From NCBI GenBank assembly GCA_021732415.1, contig JAKFVC010000053.1:30001-92761 (forward strand): a stretch of DNA of 62,761 bases. The letters are read 5' to 3'. The notes under the pieces are model-generated. The model searched no databases. It was not told where the DNA came from and saw nothing but the letters and a program-made list of their open reading frames with translations. This DNA is from Planctomycetaceae bacterium. Its GTDB lineage: Bacteria; Planctomycetota; Planctomycetia; Planctomycetales; Planctomycetaceae. The position numbers and the translations under genes are program-made. Position 1 is the stretch's first letter; every line of letters starts with the position of its first letter. Below are positions 9,801-18,608 of this stretch, piece after piece.

Positions 9801-11772
9801 GGCCAAATACTTCGTCCTGCAACATTGTCGCATTCGTTGAAGCGAGTTCCCACTCGGAAATAATCTCGTCTGGTTCATCGGACTGATAGAGAATACTCGA
9901 TGGCAAAAGATTGCCGGAAGCTGCACTTAAATAGTTGGTGAAACCCGACATTGTCGAGTCATTTCCAGGAGAGGAGTACCCCGTGGCGTAGTACGGCCAT
10001 TGTGAAGGAACCGTCAGTCCGGAATTCGACATTTGCACCCGGAGTCCCGTCGAAATGGCCTGGAAACTAGCTCCATTGCCCCAGAAATCGAGCGGATGGA
10101 CAAATGAGGGGACTGCGACATTGCTTTGTAGTCGCTGGAATGACGCACCCATGAAATAATAGCCAGCATTGTCGAATCGAGACTGACCGAATTGCGCATC
10201 GAGGTCATCGTCGCCGGAACCTGAATAGATTTGTCCTGAACGACCAGGTAGTGGCATGAAACTAAAGTCTCGGTTCGCAGCTGAGCCGTCACCATAGCTG
10301 GCAATCCCTTTGCCGGACATGGTGTAGTTATTGCGAGCCATTAGCTCTAGTTCACCATAGCGGCCGGCGTAGTAACTTGTGGGCTCGTACGTAGTAGCAC
10401 CGCCACCGGGCACGGAGTATGTTCCGCCATTTCTGTCGGTGAAGTCCGGACGGCCCATATTTAAGAAGAGCGTCTCGCTATTCGCCATTTCTGTGCGTGA
10501 AATCGTACCGGCACCGGTATTCCAAAAGAGGTTGTGCTGGAGTGTAGACGCGGAATCAATCGCAGGATCTGCGGTCATCGCCCATTCGGGACTAATCTCA
10601 GCTCGGGACAGCCCTTGGTTAGAGCGCGAAATATGTCGGCCGCCAGCAAGCGGCAATCCGGTAACTGGATAAGACAACCCCGATTGATTCCCAGAGATAT
10701 TGAGATTGATCAAGCCATCGGCGTCAGTAACGGTGAACGAGAAGAGGGGAACATAGTTTCGCCCATCAGGCAATGATTGCATTGGAAAGTCGAGATCCAT
10801 CCAGATGCCTTCTTTGACCAAGTCACCATCATTGTCGACATCCCATTGATAGTTAGGTGCTGCGGCCCCTGGCGGTCCGGTCAAGTCCCAGACACCTTGT
10901 TGCACAGACGCATTGGTACCGAATGGAAATGGTTGAACAGTTTGCCCCAGAGAATTTGTCACTGGCCCAGTTATCGCAGAGATAAATCTTGGAATTGGAT
11001 TGGCGGTCGCCGTCATGTGGTAAGGATGGGGGCGCATGACCCGCTGAGTCGTGACGTTGCTTTGTGGCCAATTTGGAATGATGGCGCCGCTTTGGCGGAG
11101 CAATTGCGGGCGATGGAAGGAGGGAATAATCACACTGACATCGGCTCCGTTAATATCCACTCCTGATCCCACGAATGCGAGTGGAAGCGAATTGATATCG
11201 GGAGCCGTGTAGTCAACATCCGGAGCGGGGGATGTCGGCACGGTGGGTATACTGCCGCCATTCGCAGCAGGTGAGTAATTGATATTCAGCAATGATTGAC
11301 TGCCATCGGGAGAGCCATCGAAATCTTGATCAACATACGGATCTCCGACGGAACCCATGCTCGTTGAGTACTGCAGGTTAATTCCAAGTCCATTGAAAGG
11401 AGTCGGGTCAAATCCGTCATATCCCGCAGCCCCGGTGCGGCCCAGAATACCAGTTAGTAAGGCGTGCCGGCTTCCCCAGAGCGCACTATGGGCTTTGGCA
11501 TTATCAGTGGTGCCGACAATCAACTGCTCCAGGGCGTATTCCCAAAGTTTTTCCGGTGACAAGCCTCCTGCTTCTTCTTTAGCAGCCTCGGCGTAGTATT
11601 GACTGCTGGTGATCTCTTGACTGGCGAAGGAATAGAACGCGACGCCTAGCAGCAGCAGCATTCCGAGCAGGCCAATAACGACGAGCAGTACAGACCCCTT
11701 TCTGTCGGAAGGGGGTGCGTCGGCATGTATGCCACAAACCGGCAGTTGAAAGTTTTGCATTGAGCGTCGCAT
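6883..11772 (-). CDS. Giant GspK/PilX-like minor pseudopilin
   Basis: A 1629-aa protein with one N-terminal hydrophobic segment (KGSVLLVVIGLLGMLLLLGV) placed after a Lys-Gly, as in type III signals. It lacks the Glu at +5 that ordinary pilins use, which is a property of the tip pseudopilin GspK. The rest is a very long exported part rich in Ser, Thr, Asn and Pro. It has DxDxDG-type loops (WDVDNDGD, DFDGSPDG, NNDGHLEF) that could bind calcium. The ATG at 11772 has a strong AGGAGG site 8 nt upstream; the longer frame from 11817 lacks this. It is the last gene of the cluster in the place where gspK stands in type II systems. GspK proteins are usually about 300-350 aa, so this is roughly five times larger. 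Function in detail is unknown. Confidence 0.7.
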   Translation of the reverse strand: MRRSMQNFQLPVCGIHADAPPSDRKGSVLLVVIGLLGMLLLLGVAFYSFASQEITSSQYYAEAAKEEAGGLSPEKLWEYALEQLIVGTTDNAKAHSALWGSRHALLTGILGRTGAAGYDGFDPTPFNGLGINLQYSTSMGSVGDPYVDQDFDGSPDGSQSLLNINYSPAANGGSIPTVPTSPAPDVDYTAPDINSLPLAFVGSGVDINGADVSVIIPSFHRPQLLRQSGAIIPNWPQSNVTTQRVMRPHPYHMTATANPIPRFISAITGPVTNSLGQTVQPFPFGTNASVQQGVWDLTGPPGAAAPNYQWDVDNDGDLVKEGIWMDLDFPMQSLPDGRNYVPLFSFTVTDADGLINLNISGNQSGLSYPVTGLPLAGGRHISRSNQGLSRAEISPEWAMTADPAIDSASTLQHNLFWNTGAGTISRTEMANSETLFLNMGRPDFTDRNGGTYSVPGGGATTYEPTSYYAGRYGELELMARNNYTMSGKGIASYGDGSAANRDFSFMPLPGRSGQIYSGSGDDDLDAQFGQSRFDNAGYYFMGASFQRLQSNVAVPSFVHPLDFWGNGASFQAISTGLRVQMSNSGLTVPSQWPYYATGYSSPGNDSTMSGFTNYLSAASGNLLPSSILYQSDEPDEIISEWELASTNATMLQDEVFGPDNMFELQATNSDLANAKIEARVRDLAPFNFRLNARADAVRSQFTVLSHDRKNFGAGPYVRRIWEFNADSNNDGHLEFPPAFVSPLGNAANEPFRQALRQLLFMEQNPLNTSSTLTQLRLNLNRLLAGYDTTTSGTPITAPVYRELTAHPAPTVTIPNTPLTSPSWNANSPSGSPSPNDQEYWARYDRQLMARDIYVLLYTLGGGMDTTPYTTTNAANQLYTNAQLKEMAQFAVNVVDELDRDDVITKFEYDKNLGDGWSLDDNAYNAIGDPETTNVDRAVVYGVEAQTLTLSELLGIISRRVDDGAGNTPPTYQDHKATQVNDSEGAADRFYTYMELRNASPFNVDLSSGAWQIAVQDDPDGTPNTGDETDRVQLTLLSGNSTSVITPGGLFTIGTRGGPPALDPASMNTKNFPSLFRVETTGAATPDFTTAATLIAPLSTTLDLDLIPQTAGANNDTTKFRLTNGSASSTVVGAGADVTTAGNFLFGGPGGNVSLAQETGTPHTFVLRRRANPRRTMPVSYSSNAADHTSQSVDNPWVEVDRLVMPTWREFKLSKNDGATEVQAALVGLRSKERAQPFSRNLAEADHVTATGAPGAAPVAYQAHTLQGYNSNSPLSGSFTQLQLHFDRDFASPIDLLSIPLYGPDEVTRRVGQTTKFDNSATGQASFLAQERFLRPQHYDNLTGGIPAATVPTAATAVSDIKNNRWYRILELLEVPTQTEQNMRVYPYAIRTSGAINLNTLRTRGVLAGVIDDPDNPTTGVIDGHHTPQYASEAAMLVDQFEPSGTYARDWWLQFLASRDGVDPLTGLILPGTPQGRPFRSMTYAERSSASLEDTILRSLPLDVIAAQNAGSLPQQSDRRTLFEARTISDRPQITPGGGDLVDPVSKHRLLRKVANNTTTRSNVFIVWISTRFFEAVEQPNGVQIGAQLDGTQDHRGFFIIDRSLPESAYDSNTGKFDFRKFVQYRKTIQ

Positions 11773-11858
11773 ATTGATGACCTCCTCGCGAACCTGGAAT
11801 ATGGCCCGGACCGGCATCTTCTTGGAAATGTCTGTAGTACTGGTCAGTCCAAAAGGAC

Positions 11859-13535
11859 TTACTTTAAGCTTTCAATGATGGTCATATCTCGTGTCAGTCC
11901 GCTCGCGATGTCGCGATACCTGATTCGAATTTGGATCGCCTTCATCGGGACGGGCAGATCATCCGAATTGGGATAGCCGACCTCACCGGGATTCCTGTTG
12001 ACATAGGGTGGCGTGACGGCGGGCACGTTATCATTGGTCCCGTCGCCATCGTCATCGAAATTCGATAACCCGGGGAGCCCAACTTGTCGGATCGGGCGGT
12101 AGGGCGGAAGTGCGCCCCCTGCGCCTGGGTACCAACTGTCGAAACAATTGTTAGAAGGACTTCCAATCGGTCCGTAGTTCTTGTTTATGCGATTGGGTAG
12201 GGCATAGTCACCATAGAAGTTTCCACCGACCAATAACCCCTGATGTCCAATGTCAACAAAGGCTCCGTCGTCGTTGCTCGTCAGTGGCCATCCCAACTCC
12301 GACATATTGTCAACCGTGTTATCGCCATCATCGTCAAAACCAGCGACTCCAGGTTGTCCATCGGGTCCGAAAGATGCGGCCGAATCCCAAACCTTGACAT
12401 CAAATGATTGGACGTTGGTTAGCAAGATGTCGTCGCCTTGACGATCCCCAAAGCTGTAGGGATCAACTGCACCTGTTGCAAGAAGCGTCAGGCCTGCTAC
12501 CGGCCGGGTGTAGGGATTGGTGTCGTCCGCCGTGCCGAGATTACCATCAGCTCCCCATCCCGGATTCCCGGGCCAGCCGAATGCACTATTGCTAGTCTCT
12601 TCGTGAGTATATCTTCCAAAAAAACCACCCGTGACATACTCGACAGGAAGCCCGCTCACGGGGTGAAATCCGAATCGATAGTTAGGAATACTTAATGGGC
12701 GAGAGCCACTGGCCGCATTAAGGTCTCCCACTCCCAAAAATGTCAGGCGTCCTGCACCGACATCGTATGTTGCTGAGTAGTCAAAATCGGTTAGGAAATT
12801 GTTATTGACTTTTGGGGGAAAAGATTCGGTATAAATTGTGCCACCCGCAGATCCTTGCGGATAAAAACCGGTTTGAACCAGGCTTATTCCTGCGGGAGTT
12901 CTGGGGAGTTCGTCAGTTGAGCTGCCGCGAATAAGAGGACTTCGAATCAGTAATACCCGCCGATACAGAATGCCATCTCTTAAGAAATAGGCGACCTCGG
13001 CTGAAGTCGACGAACCCACGAAGTTGTACGGCGTGCTATCGTCGTATTCGGGCTGATTCAACATTGCTGGATTTGTACGTTCTCCATTTCCATTGATATC
13101 TAAAAGGGGCCAGGCCCGACCGAAAAATGGATTGTCGTCGGTATGTGTCACTGTCAATTGCAGTACGTCATCGTTGTCATTGTCGATATCATTCTCGGAA
13201 ATATAGAAGTAACCGAGTCGCTTATCGAACGGAACGTTGACCGGGCGATTTGTCGCGGAAGCGAAGTTCGTGCTATCAGCAGGGTGAAACGCAAGCACCG
13301 TTGAAAATGTGCGACTGGCGATGTCCGATCGTACTAACGTAGAAATAACTCGCTGACGCTGGTCGAGTTCACCCAGGCCCTTTTGTTTGCTCATGCTGCT
13401 TGTCGCTAAGGTAAATATCTCTGCGAACATCGTCATCATTAGCAGGACGAGAGTCACCGCAACCAGCATTTCCACCAAAGTGAAAGCTTGGCGAATGTTG
13501 GATGGCACTGGGCGACGAATGATTTTGAAAGACAT
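11859..13535 (-). CDS. GspJ/PilW-like pseudopilin
   Basis: Prepilin-like protein (558 aa from the ATG at 13535). The signal RQAFTLVEMLVAVTLVLLMM has Ala at -1 rather than Gly, then Phe and Glu at +5; prepilin peptidases tolerate Ala here. SKQKGLGELDQRQRVISTLVRSDI follows, similar to GspJ/PilW proteins. The exported part holds two nearly identical acidic loops, GFDDDGDNTVDN and NFDDDGDGTNDN, that resemble calcium loops. A longer frame starts at a TTG (13592) that would overlap the preceding stop, but the ATG is the better start. Fourth to fifth pseudopilin in the operon, between the I-like and K-like genes, which is the canonical place for gspJ. It is about 2.5 times longer than a typical GspJ. 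Confidence 0.7.
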   Translation of the reverse strand: MSFKIIRRPVPSNIRQAFTLVEMLVAVTLVLLMMTMFAEIFTLATSSMSKQKGLGELDQRQRVISTLVRSDIASRTFSTVLAFHPADSTNFASATNRPVNVPFDKRLGYFYISENDIDNDNDDVLQLTVTHTDDNPFFGRAWPLLDINGNGERTNPAMLNQPEYDDSTPYNFVGSSTSAEVAYFLRDGILYRRVLLIRSPLIRGSSTDELPRTPAGISLVQTGFYPQGSAGGTIYTESFPPKVNNNFLTDFDYSATYDVGAGRLTFLGVGDLNAASGSRPLSIPNYRFGFHPVSGLPVEYVTGGFFGRYTHEETSNSAFGWPGNPGWGADGNLGTADDTNPYTRPVAGLTLLATGAVDPYSFGDRQGDDILLTNVQSFDVKVWDSAASFGPDGQPGVAGFDDDGDNTVDNMSELGWPLTSNDDGAFVDIGHQGLLVGGNFYGDYALPNRINKNYGPIGSPSNNCFDSWYPGAGGALPPYRPIRQVGLPGLSNFDDDGDGTNDNVPAVTPPYVNRNPGEVGYPNSDDLPVPMKAIQIRIRYRDIASGLTRDMTIIESLK

Positions 13536-13588
13536 AGCAAAGACCTGATCGAATTTCTTAATTCTGCGACGAAGAACCGGTACGCGAA

Positions 13589-14860
13589 TCAAGGTGATTG
13601 CGGCTTAATTGGAAACACATCTACGACGCCCTTAGGAAATGCGACTAAATTCGTTGAACCCAACAGGTTTGAAGTCAAGACGACGGTGGTACTCGTCCCG
13701 CCAAGCGGGTCCGCGTAGTTTTCGATCTGGTACCAATATCCGCCGAAGGCATCGAACACGTAGCTTCCTCGTTTCAGGAACGGCTCCTGACCCGCAGGCC
13801 AGGTAATAGTGAACTGACGGCTGCCTTCTCGAGCTACCACCGTGGAACCTGCAACAACATTTGGAATACCTCCCGGGTTTACTCCATAGACTTGTTCGTC
13901 TTCCGTCGAGAAGGCTCTGCCGAAGAATACGACGACAGTGACGTCGAAATTCGGCTTAATTGACAGTCCACCTGTAAAGCTTCCCCCCAAGTCCTGCGGG
14001 CGAATCGTCAACAGCCACGTATAACGGCGCTCGCGGGCCTCAAGTCGGGCTGACTCGTAAGTTATCCCTGCTGGCAAGTTGCGATTGTCTAGCTGATTAT
14101 TTAGGTCGCCTTGATCCTCATTGGCATCCAGGCTGTTGTTAAGATTGGTGTCTTCCGTCCAAATCAGCCGATTATTTGCTCCGACAGCGGTGATCATGCG
14201 ACTAAAGCTACTCTTGCCTCCATTATAGAAAATCTGCGCTCGCATCTGGTTGCGACCTGGCCAGGGAATGGCCGGTCGTGCGCTCAAATCGTCAACGTCC
14301 ATGTAGGTCAATTTTCCAGCCCCCGGTCCGACTGACAGAATTGGACCCTCATGCAATACGGTCCATGTGTCGGGACCAGAGCATAAGGCGTCAGGGGCGA
14401 TCGTGTTTCCAACTCCTATAAAGCCACCGTGGTATCTCGGAAGAGCACCCAAGTACGCCGGCAAATTCGCGCGACCGGGGATGTTGGCAAGTGCTAGCGG
14501 GTCGAATAGAAACGGTCGACTGCCAGCGAAGTCATAATCATTGTACGGGTTCCCATCGGGAATCCCGTTAGGACCTGTGTCCTGCGGATTAGGGTCGGAG
14601 AAGATCCACGGATAAACTTTCATCATGGATTCGGCGTTGTACCGAATGCCCGTCGAAATTGTGAGTTGATTGGCTTTTGCCGTCTTTAAAACCGAAATTG
14701 GGAATAGCGACGCGAGGCTGATGACGCCGATTGCCATGACAGCCAACGCTATGAGGGCCTCACTTAGTGTCGCACCGGTTCTATTCGAGAGTTCCGAGCT
14801 ATCAGCAAGATCGGTTAAGTCCTGCGTATAGCGCGCCAAATTGGGTCGTGTGTTTTTCAT
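13589..14860 (-). CDS. GspI/PilV-like pseudopilin
   Basis: Prepilin-like protein of 423 aa. The signal RTGATLSEALIALAVMAIGV has Gly at -1, an unusual Ala at +1 instead of Phe, and Glu at +5, then a hydrophobic helix. LFPISVLKTAKANQLTISTG and the Asn-Ala-Glu stretch after the helix recall PilV/GspI proteins. Its ATG overlaps the stop of the preceding gene by 4 bases (ATGA), which implies translational coupling. The C-terminus has an orderly beta-rich exported domain without a known catalytic motif. Position between H-like and J-like genes fits gspI. Confidence 0.7.
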   Translation of the reverse strand: MKNTRPNLARYTQDLTDLADSSELSNRTGATLSEALIALAVMAIGVISLASLFPISVLKTAKANQLTISTGIRYNAESMMKVYPWIFSDPNPQDTGPNGIPDGNPYNDYDFAGSRPFLFDPLALANIPGRANLPAYLGALPRYHGGFIGVGNTIAPDALCSGPDTWTVLHEGPILSVGPGAGKLTYMDVDDLSARPAIPWPGRNQMRAQIFYNGGKSSFSRMITAVGANNRLIWTEDTNLNNSLDANEDQGDLNNQLDNRNLPAGITYESARLEARERRYTWLLTIRPQDLGGSFTGGLSIKPNFDVTVVVFFGRAFSTEDEQVYGVNPGGIPNVVAGSTVVAREGSRQFTITWPAGQEPFLKRGSYVFDAFGGYWYQIENYADPLGGTSTTVVLTSNLLGSTNLVAFPKGVVDVFPIKPQSP

Positions 14861-16143
14861 CTTCCAGCCACCGCTCCGTTCTTCGCGAATTTCAGCGGAT
14901 CGCCGGTCAAGTTGACTTGAAAAGTTCCGACAAAGCCTGTGAGAGGAAACAACGTGCAGTAGAGCATGGGGGCCGCTTCGGGATCGCTCGGCAGGCGATG
15001 CACCGCAATGTCTTCGACTTCTGCCAATCGCAGGTGGATTGGACCATATGCCGCAGTCGCCCCCGCCACAGTTCCCTGTGGCGTAAACATAATATCCATA
15101 CGCGGCGAATACTGACGATAAAGGTCATTTGCGGGAGTGAATGGATCAGTTCCAACTACACCCCAAGCCCCCCAGTAATTGATGTTACCAGAAGCATCCC
15201 GATCCGCAGCCGGGACGGGCGAACCTTTCAGCAGCGAAACTTGCTGGTACCATCCCGGTGGAATATTACTGTTGTACAAGTCGATGGCGATTCCACTTGA
15301 TAACCGCAATGGTTCCTGGCTGGGTAATATTGACGGTTGCAGTTCAAGGCGGTACTGGATCGGCGTCGCGAATGCGTGCATATCTGTCGATAATGTCGGA
15401 GTCACGTCGTCTGACCCGGGCCAGCCAAATTCATAGCCATCGTCGGTACTTCCATTGCCATCGTCATCAAAATTGGCCACACCCGGTTGCATATCCGGTC
15501 CCCTGGGGTCAGGATTCGGCGGCAGCGGAGGCATGGGATTTACAGGATTAATTGGCACTGCACTGGGGACCCGATAATCGCTCTTCAAAAGGAGAATTTC
15601 CGGCCCGCCGGAGCTATTGCCGAGCAAGTACGTGCTTACTGTGTACCAGCCACCGTTTTGACCTTGGGGAAGTTGAATTCGGGCTCCATCAACCAGCAGA
15701 CCTTGTTGATACAAATCTCGCCACCCGGTTCCATAGCCTCGGACGGTTCGAACAACGTCTGAATCTGCATAACCATCCGGAACTCCGCCTGGACTATCAG
15801 GCCGACCGACGAATACAAACTGCTGATCCCAATAATCTTCGTTGCCTACGTAAGTCATGGCTGAAACCGTTGTTGGATCAGCCGCATCCACCAGCAAACG
15901 CAAGCCGCGTCGTGACAAGGGGTTCTCTTTCCAAGCCTTCAGCCCGCGATCTCGCGCACCGCCAATTGCAGACTGCACTTGTCTGGCTGATGAACGGATT
16001 CGATCTGCTGAAGCGGAAGTCGTATAAACGGCAACCGTCATCGTTGTCAGGATCAAGAGGATCCCGACCGCGATCAACACTTCAGCCAAAGTGAAACCTT
16101 CACGTGTTGGCAAACGCAAATTCTGTGAGGTGCAGGATCGCAT
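14857..16143 (-). CDS. GspH-like pseudopilin
   Basis: Prepilin-like protein (428 aa). The signal REGFTLAEVLIAVGILLILT has Gly at -1, Phe at +1 and Glu at +5. The segment after the helix, SSARQVQSAIGGARDRGLKA, matches the common GspH pattern. The ATG at 16143 has GGGGG about 9 nt upstream; an in-frame GTG at 16149 overlaps the preceding stop (GTGA) and is a possible alternative. It carries the acidic loop NFDDDGNGSTDDGYEFGWPG, which recurs almost word for word in the J-like protein. The stop overlaps the next gene by 4 bases. Confidence 0.7.
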   Translation of the reverse strand: MRSCTSQNLRLPTREGFTLAEVLIAVGILLILTTMTVAVYTTSASADRIRSSARQVQSAIGGARDRGLKAWKENPLSRRGLRLLVDAADPTTVSAMTYVGNEDYWDQQFVFVGRPDSPGGVPDGYADSDVVRTVRGYGTGWRDLYQQGLLVDGARIQLPQGQNGGWYTVSTYLLGNSSGGPEILLLKSDYRVPSAVPINPVNPMPPLPPNPDPRGPDMQPGVANFDDDGNGSTDDGYEFGWPGSDDVTPTLSTDMHAFATPIQYRLELQPSILPSQEPLRLSSGIAIDLYNSNIPPGWYQQVSLLKGSPVPAADRDASGNINYWGAWGVVGTDPFTPANDLYRQYSPRMDIMFTPQGTVAGATAAYGPIHLRLAEVEDIAVHRLPSDPEAAPMLYCTLFPLTGFVGTFQVNLTGDPLKFAKNGAVAGR

Positions 16144-16145
16144 TT

Positions 16146-17219
16146 TCACTTACCCCCCGAACGTGTGTTGTAATTCGTGATATTGTCGAAAACCTCTAAG
16201 TAAGGTCCATTCGGGCCCTGAGGAGGCAATGGGGCGGCCAGATATCCGAAGTTCGTAGAATCGCCTGGTTCATATAAGCCGAGATCGCCATCTACACCAG
16301 GTGATACGATTAGCGGCAATGAAAAGGTATCCAGTGCGTGGAAGGGGCCCATTCCATTGAGAAAATGGCCTGATGGCGCGGTACCTTGCTCGAAGTAGGT
16401 CGCTTCGGCAGCCGACAACCGCCAAACCTTCATTGCGAGAACGCCGTATCTGTCATCGGCATCCCGATTCAAATTGATCGCGGACGTCGGTAGGGATGGA
16501 ATTAGAGCCCGAGCGCCTGTAGATGGGGTAAATGTCGCCGGTGGCGGCGATGCCGTATACGGCGAAGGGGCGGTGACGTCGCGGATTAGCCTGGTTGGCC
16601 ACCGATAAAAACGCAATGGTTTTCCCCAGGCATCAACGAATTCCAGTTTTCCATTCGGCGGACTATCCGTATCTCGAACTTCAGAGCTGGAGAACGCATC
16701 GACGCTTTCCGGCGGATATCCAAGCACGTTCGCCTTAGTCAAAATGAAATAGAGAACCTCCGCACTTTCTTGCGGACGTGGCGGAACGCTTGAGGCTGGC
16801 GCGGTTTCATTGGAAGTGATTAAGAGTCTAGGATAATAAGTCTTGACCTCACCCCATGATTGTGGAAATGCCTGCCTGAAGGTGAACTTGCGAGCCATCG
16901 CCTCTGCTCGCCGTTTGTTGCCAAATCTGGTGGTAAGGCTATCGACAAATACCTGATCAGGATCGCTGCGAGTTATTGCGTCCAATCGCTGCTGAAGAAT
17001 TCCTTGAATCTTGACGATAGTCGCTCGCGTGGCCTTCACCTTCGCGCCCGAGATCGCGCTCATGGCAGCGACGCCGATCAACGAGAAGAGCAGAGCGATC
17101 AGAGCAACAACGACTAACAGCTCGATCAGGGTAAACCCACATCGATACTGGAACGTTTTCGCGACGTCGCGTCGGCCAGTGCCTGCTCGGTTCGATTGCT
17201 CAGTTTGTTTTCGTCGCAT
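16146..17219 (-). CDS. Prepilin-like protein, extra G/H-type pseudopilin
   Basis: A 357-aa prepilin-like protein with the signal [20 protein letters not shown] (Gly -1, Phe +1, Glu +5). The region after the helix (KVKATRATIVKIQGILQQRL) is a long amphipathic helix as in major pseudopilins. The C-terminal part contains a short VDGDLGLYEPGD loop. It follows the G-like gene by about 97 nt and overlaps the H-like gene by a few bases, so it is in the same operon. Type II clusters do not normally have an additional gene at this point. It could be a second major subunit or a further minor one. Confidence 0.7.
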   Translation of the reverse strand: MRRKQTEQSNRAGTGRRDVAKTFQYRCGFTLIELLVVVALIALLFSLIGVAAMSAISGAKVKATRATIVKIQGILQQRLDAITRSDPDQVFVDSLTTRFGNKRRAEAMARKFTFRQAFPQSWGEVKTYYPRLLITSNETAPASSVPPRPQESAEVLYFILTKANVLGYPPESVDAFSSSEVRDTDSPPNGKLEFVDAWGKPLRFYRWPTRLIRDVTAPSPYTASPPPATFTPSTGARALIPSLPTSAINLNRDADDRYGVLAMKVWRLSAAEATYFEQGTAPSGHFLNGMGPFHALDTFSLPLIVSPGVDGDLGLYEPGDSTNFGYLAAPLPPQGPNGPYLEVFDNITNYNTRSGGK

Positions 17220-17316
17220 GATAGATCTACTGGGCTAAATGCAGCTCGATGTACTGATAAACTGAACCTGAGGGGCGATACGTTGGAACCCCGCGCTCAA
17301 ACGGTGGCTGCAAAGA

Positions 17317-18291
17317 CTACTCACTCAATAGACCCGAGTGGAAATTGCTAATGTTGTCGCGATCAAATTTGTTCGTCAGGCCGTGATTGGCTGCGGTTGC
17401 ATCAAAAAATCCGCCCGATCCATATGTGGCGTCAGCGCCCGGCGAGATAATCTGGAAACTCTTGTTTTTTTGAGCGACAGCAGTAAATCCGGCACCGGTA
17501 CGGTACACGTCATTGAGCCAGTTAGTGGGAGGAACATTCGGACCGACATACAGGTCCGCCCGTTGATACCCGCGACCATCCGAACTCGATGCATATGTGT
17601 AGGGGCTGGTCTGGCTCGGCAGGGGATCCATATAGACGAGAATACCTGCAATTGTCGTGCTCGGAGATTGCCTGAGACGACTCGGTTTGAATTCGAAGAA
17701 GGGGCCTTCACGGGATTCATTTCCCGCCGCAGCTAACAATGGGTTCGACGGGTTTTTTGAGAAGCCTGTCATCGCATAGGCTCCGTTAGGTCCCGCGATT
17801 GGTCGGCCACCAAGAAAGAACACCAAGCATTCCGCGCCCGTTAGTGAAACAAAACCACTTGTTGAGCCGTCGCCGTCGATATCTCGATTGATGCTGAAAT
17901 CGTAATTCGGCCACATGCGATTGACGAAGGCTAGGCTGCGAACCCTTTCGGCATCGTTTGAAACAGTTGCCCCCGTTACGGGTTCGAGGAATGTGCCGGA
18001 ATGAGTAGACCAGCTCGGTGATCCACTCGCAGTCTCATATAGGCGAATACGGCTCGGCGGCTCAACTCCATAGACATTCTTAAACTGGGCGATCGCTGCC
18101 TCCAGCCCCCGAATCTCAGTAACGACCTGTGCAACGCGAGCACTACGGAATGCTGACGTAACGGCGGGCAACAAAAGTCCCATCAAGATTGCGATAATTG
18201 CGATTGCAATCATCAACTCGACGAGCGTAAAAGCTTGTCGGAGGGCCGCGTTCTTTCGTCTTGCAAAATCATCTGCTGAGATGCGTCGCAT
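17317..18291 (-). CDS. GspG-like pseudopilin
   Basis: First pseudopilin gene of the operon (324 aa). The signal RQAFTLVELMIAIAIIAILM has Ala at -1, Phe at +1 and Glu at +5. The helix runs on into EIRGLEAAIAQFKNVYGVEP, which strongly resembles the GspG pattern of ALxxYKxDxGxYP. An acidic DIDGDGSTSG loop follows. The C-terminus is longer than in GspG (about 140-150 aa mature). The ATG has a GGAGAG site. Located after gspF, exactly where gspG stands in type II operons. A calcium site is known in GspG, but I cannot map it here with certainty. Confidence 0.72.
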   Translation of the reverse strand: MRRISADDFARRKNAALRQAFTLVELMIAIAIIAILMGLLLPAVTSAFRSARVAQVVTEIRGLEAAIAQFKNVYGVEPPSRIRLYETASGSPSWSTHSGTFLEPVTGATVSNDAERVRSLAFVNRMWPNYDFSINRDIDGDGSTSGFVSLTGAECLVFFLGGRPIAGPNGAYAMTGFSKNPSNPLLAAAGNESREGPFFEFKPSRLRQSPSTTIAGILVYMDPLPSQTSPYTYASSSDGRGYQRADLYVGPNVPPTNWLNDVYRTGAGFTAVAQKNKSFQIISPGADATYGSGGFFDATAANHGLTNKFDRDNISNFHSGLLSE

Positions 18292-18608
18292 GATTCTCTC
18301 TCCGAGATTCTTTCAAATTCCTGGACCGGGGCTCAAACCTGGGGCGAGGTTTGGGGCTGCTCGATTCTGGAGAATCGGGCTACCTTGAATCAGACTGCTT
18401 GGTGAATTCCGCTATGTTGTCGTTCTGCAGACACACTTTGGGCTGGGGATCGAGGCTCGGGTAGCGGAATCTCGTGAGAGTTCCGCCGAGTTATCCCTGA
18501 AGGTGCGGAACTCTTACGAGATTCCGCTACTCCTTAGATTTGACCGGCCTCGATGTTTGGCCTGTTGTGGATGCGTTGGTTCGAGTGGCGAACCGCGACG
18601 AAAACTGT
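18292..18608. other. Intergenic stretch between GspF and GspG-like genes
   Basis: A 317-base gap with no gene. It contains repeat R10 (18461-18530) and the start region of the GspG-like gene. The gap means the pseudopilin operon may have its own promoter, which I could not pin down. Confidence 0.5.
18461..18530. repeat. Inverted repeat R10
   Basis: Arms GTAGCGGAATCTCGTGAGAG... (18461-18486) and its complement (18505-18530), 26 bp each with one or two changes. The same arm occurs twice in direct orientation at 21830-21884. Confidence 0.8.
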
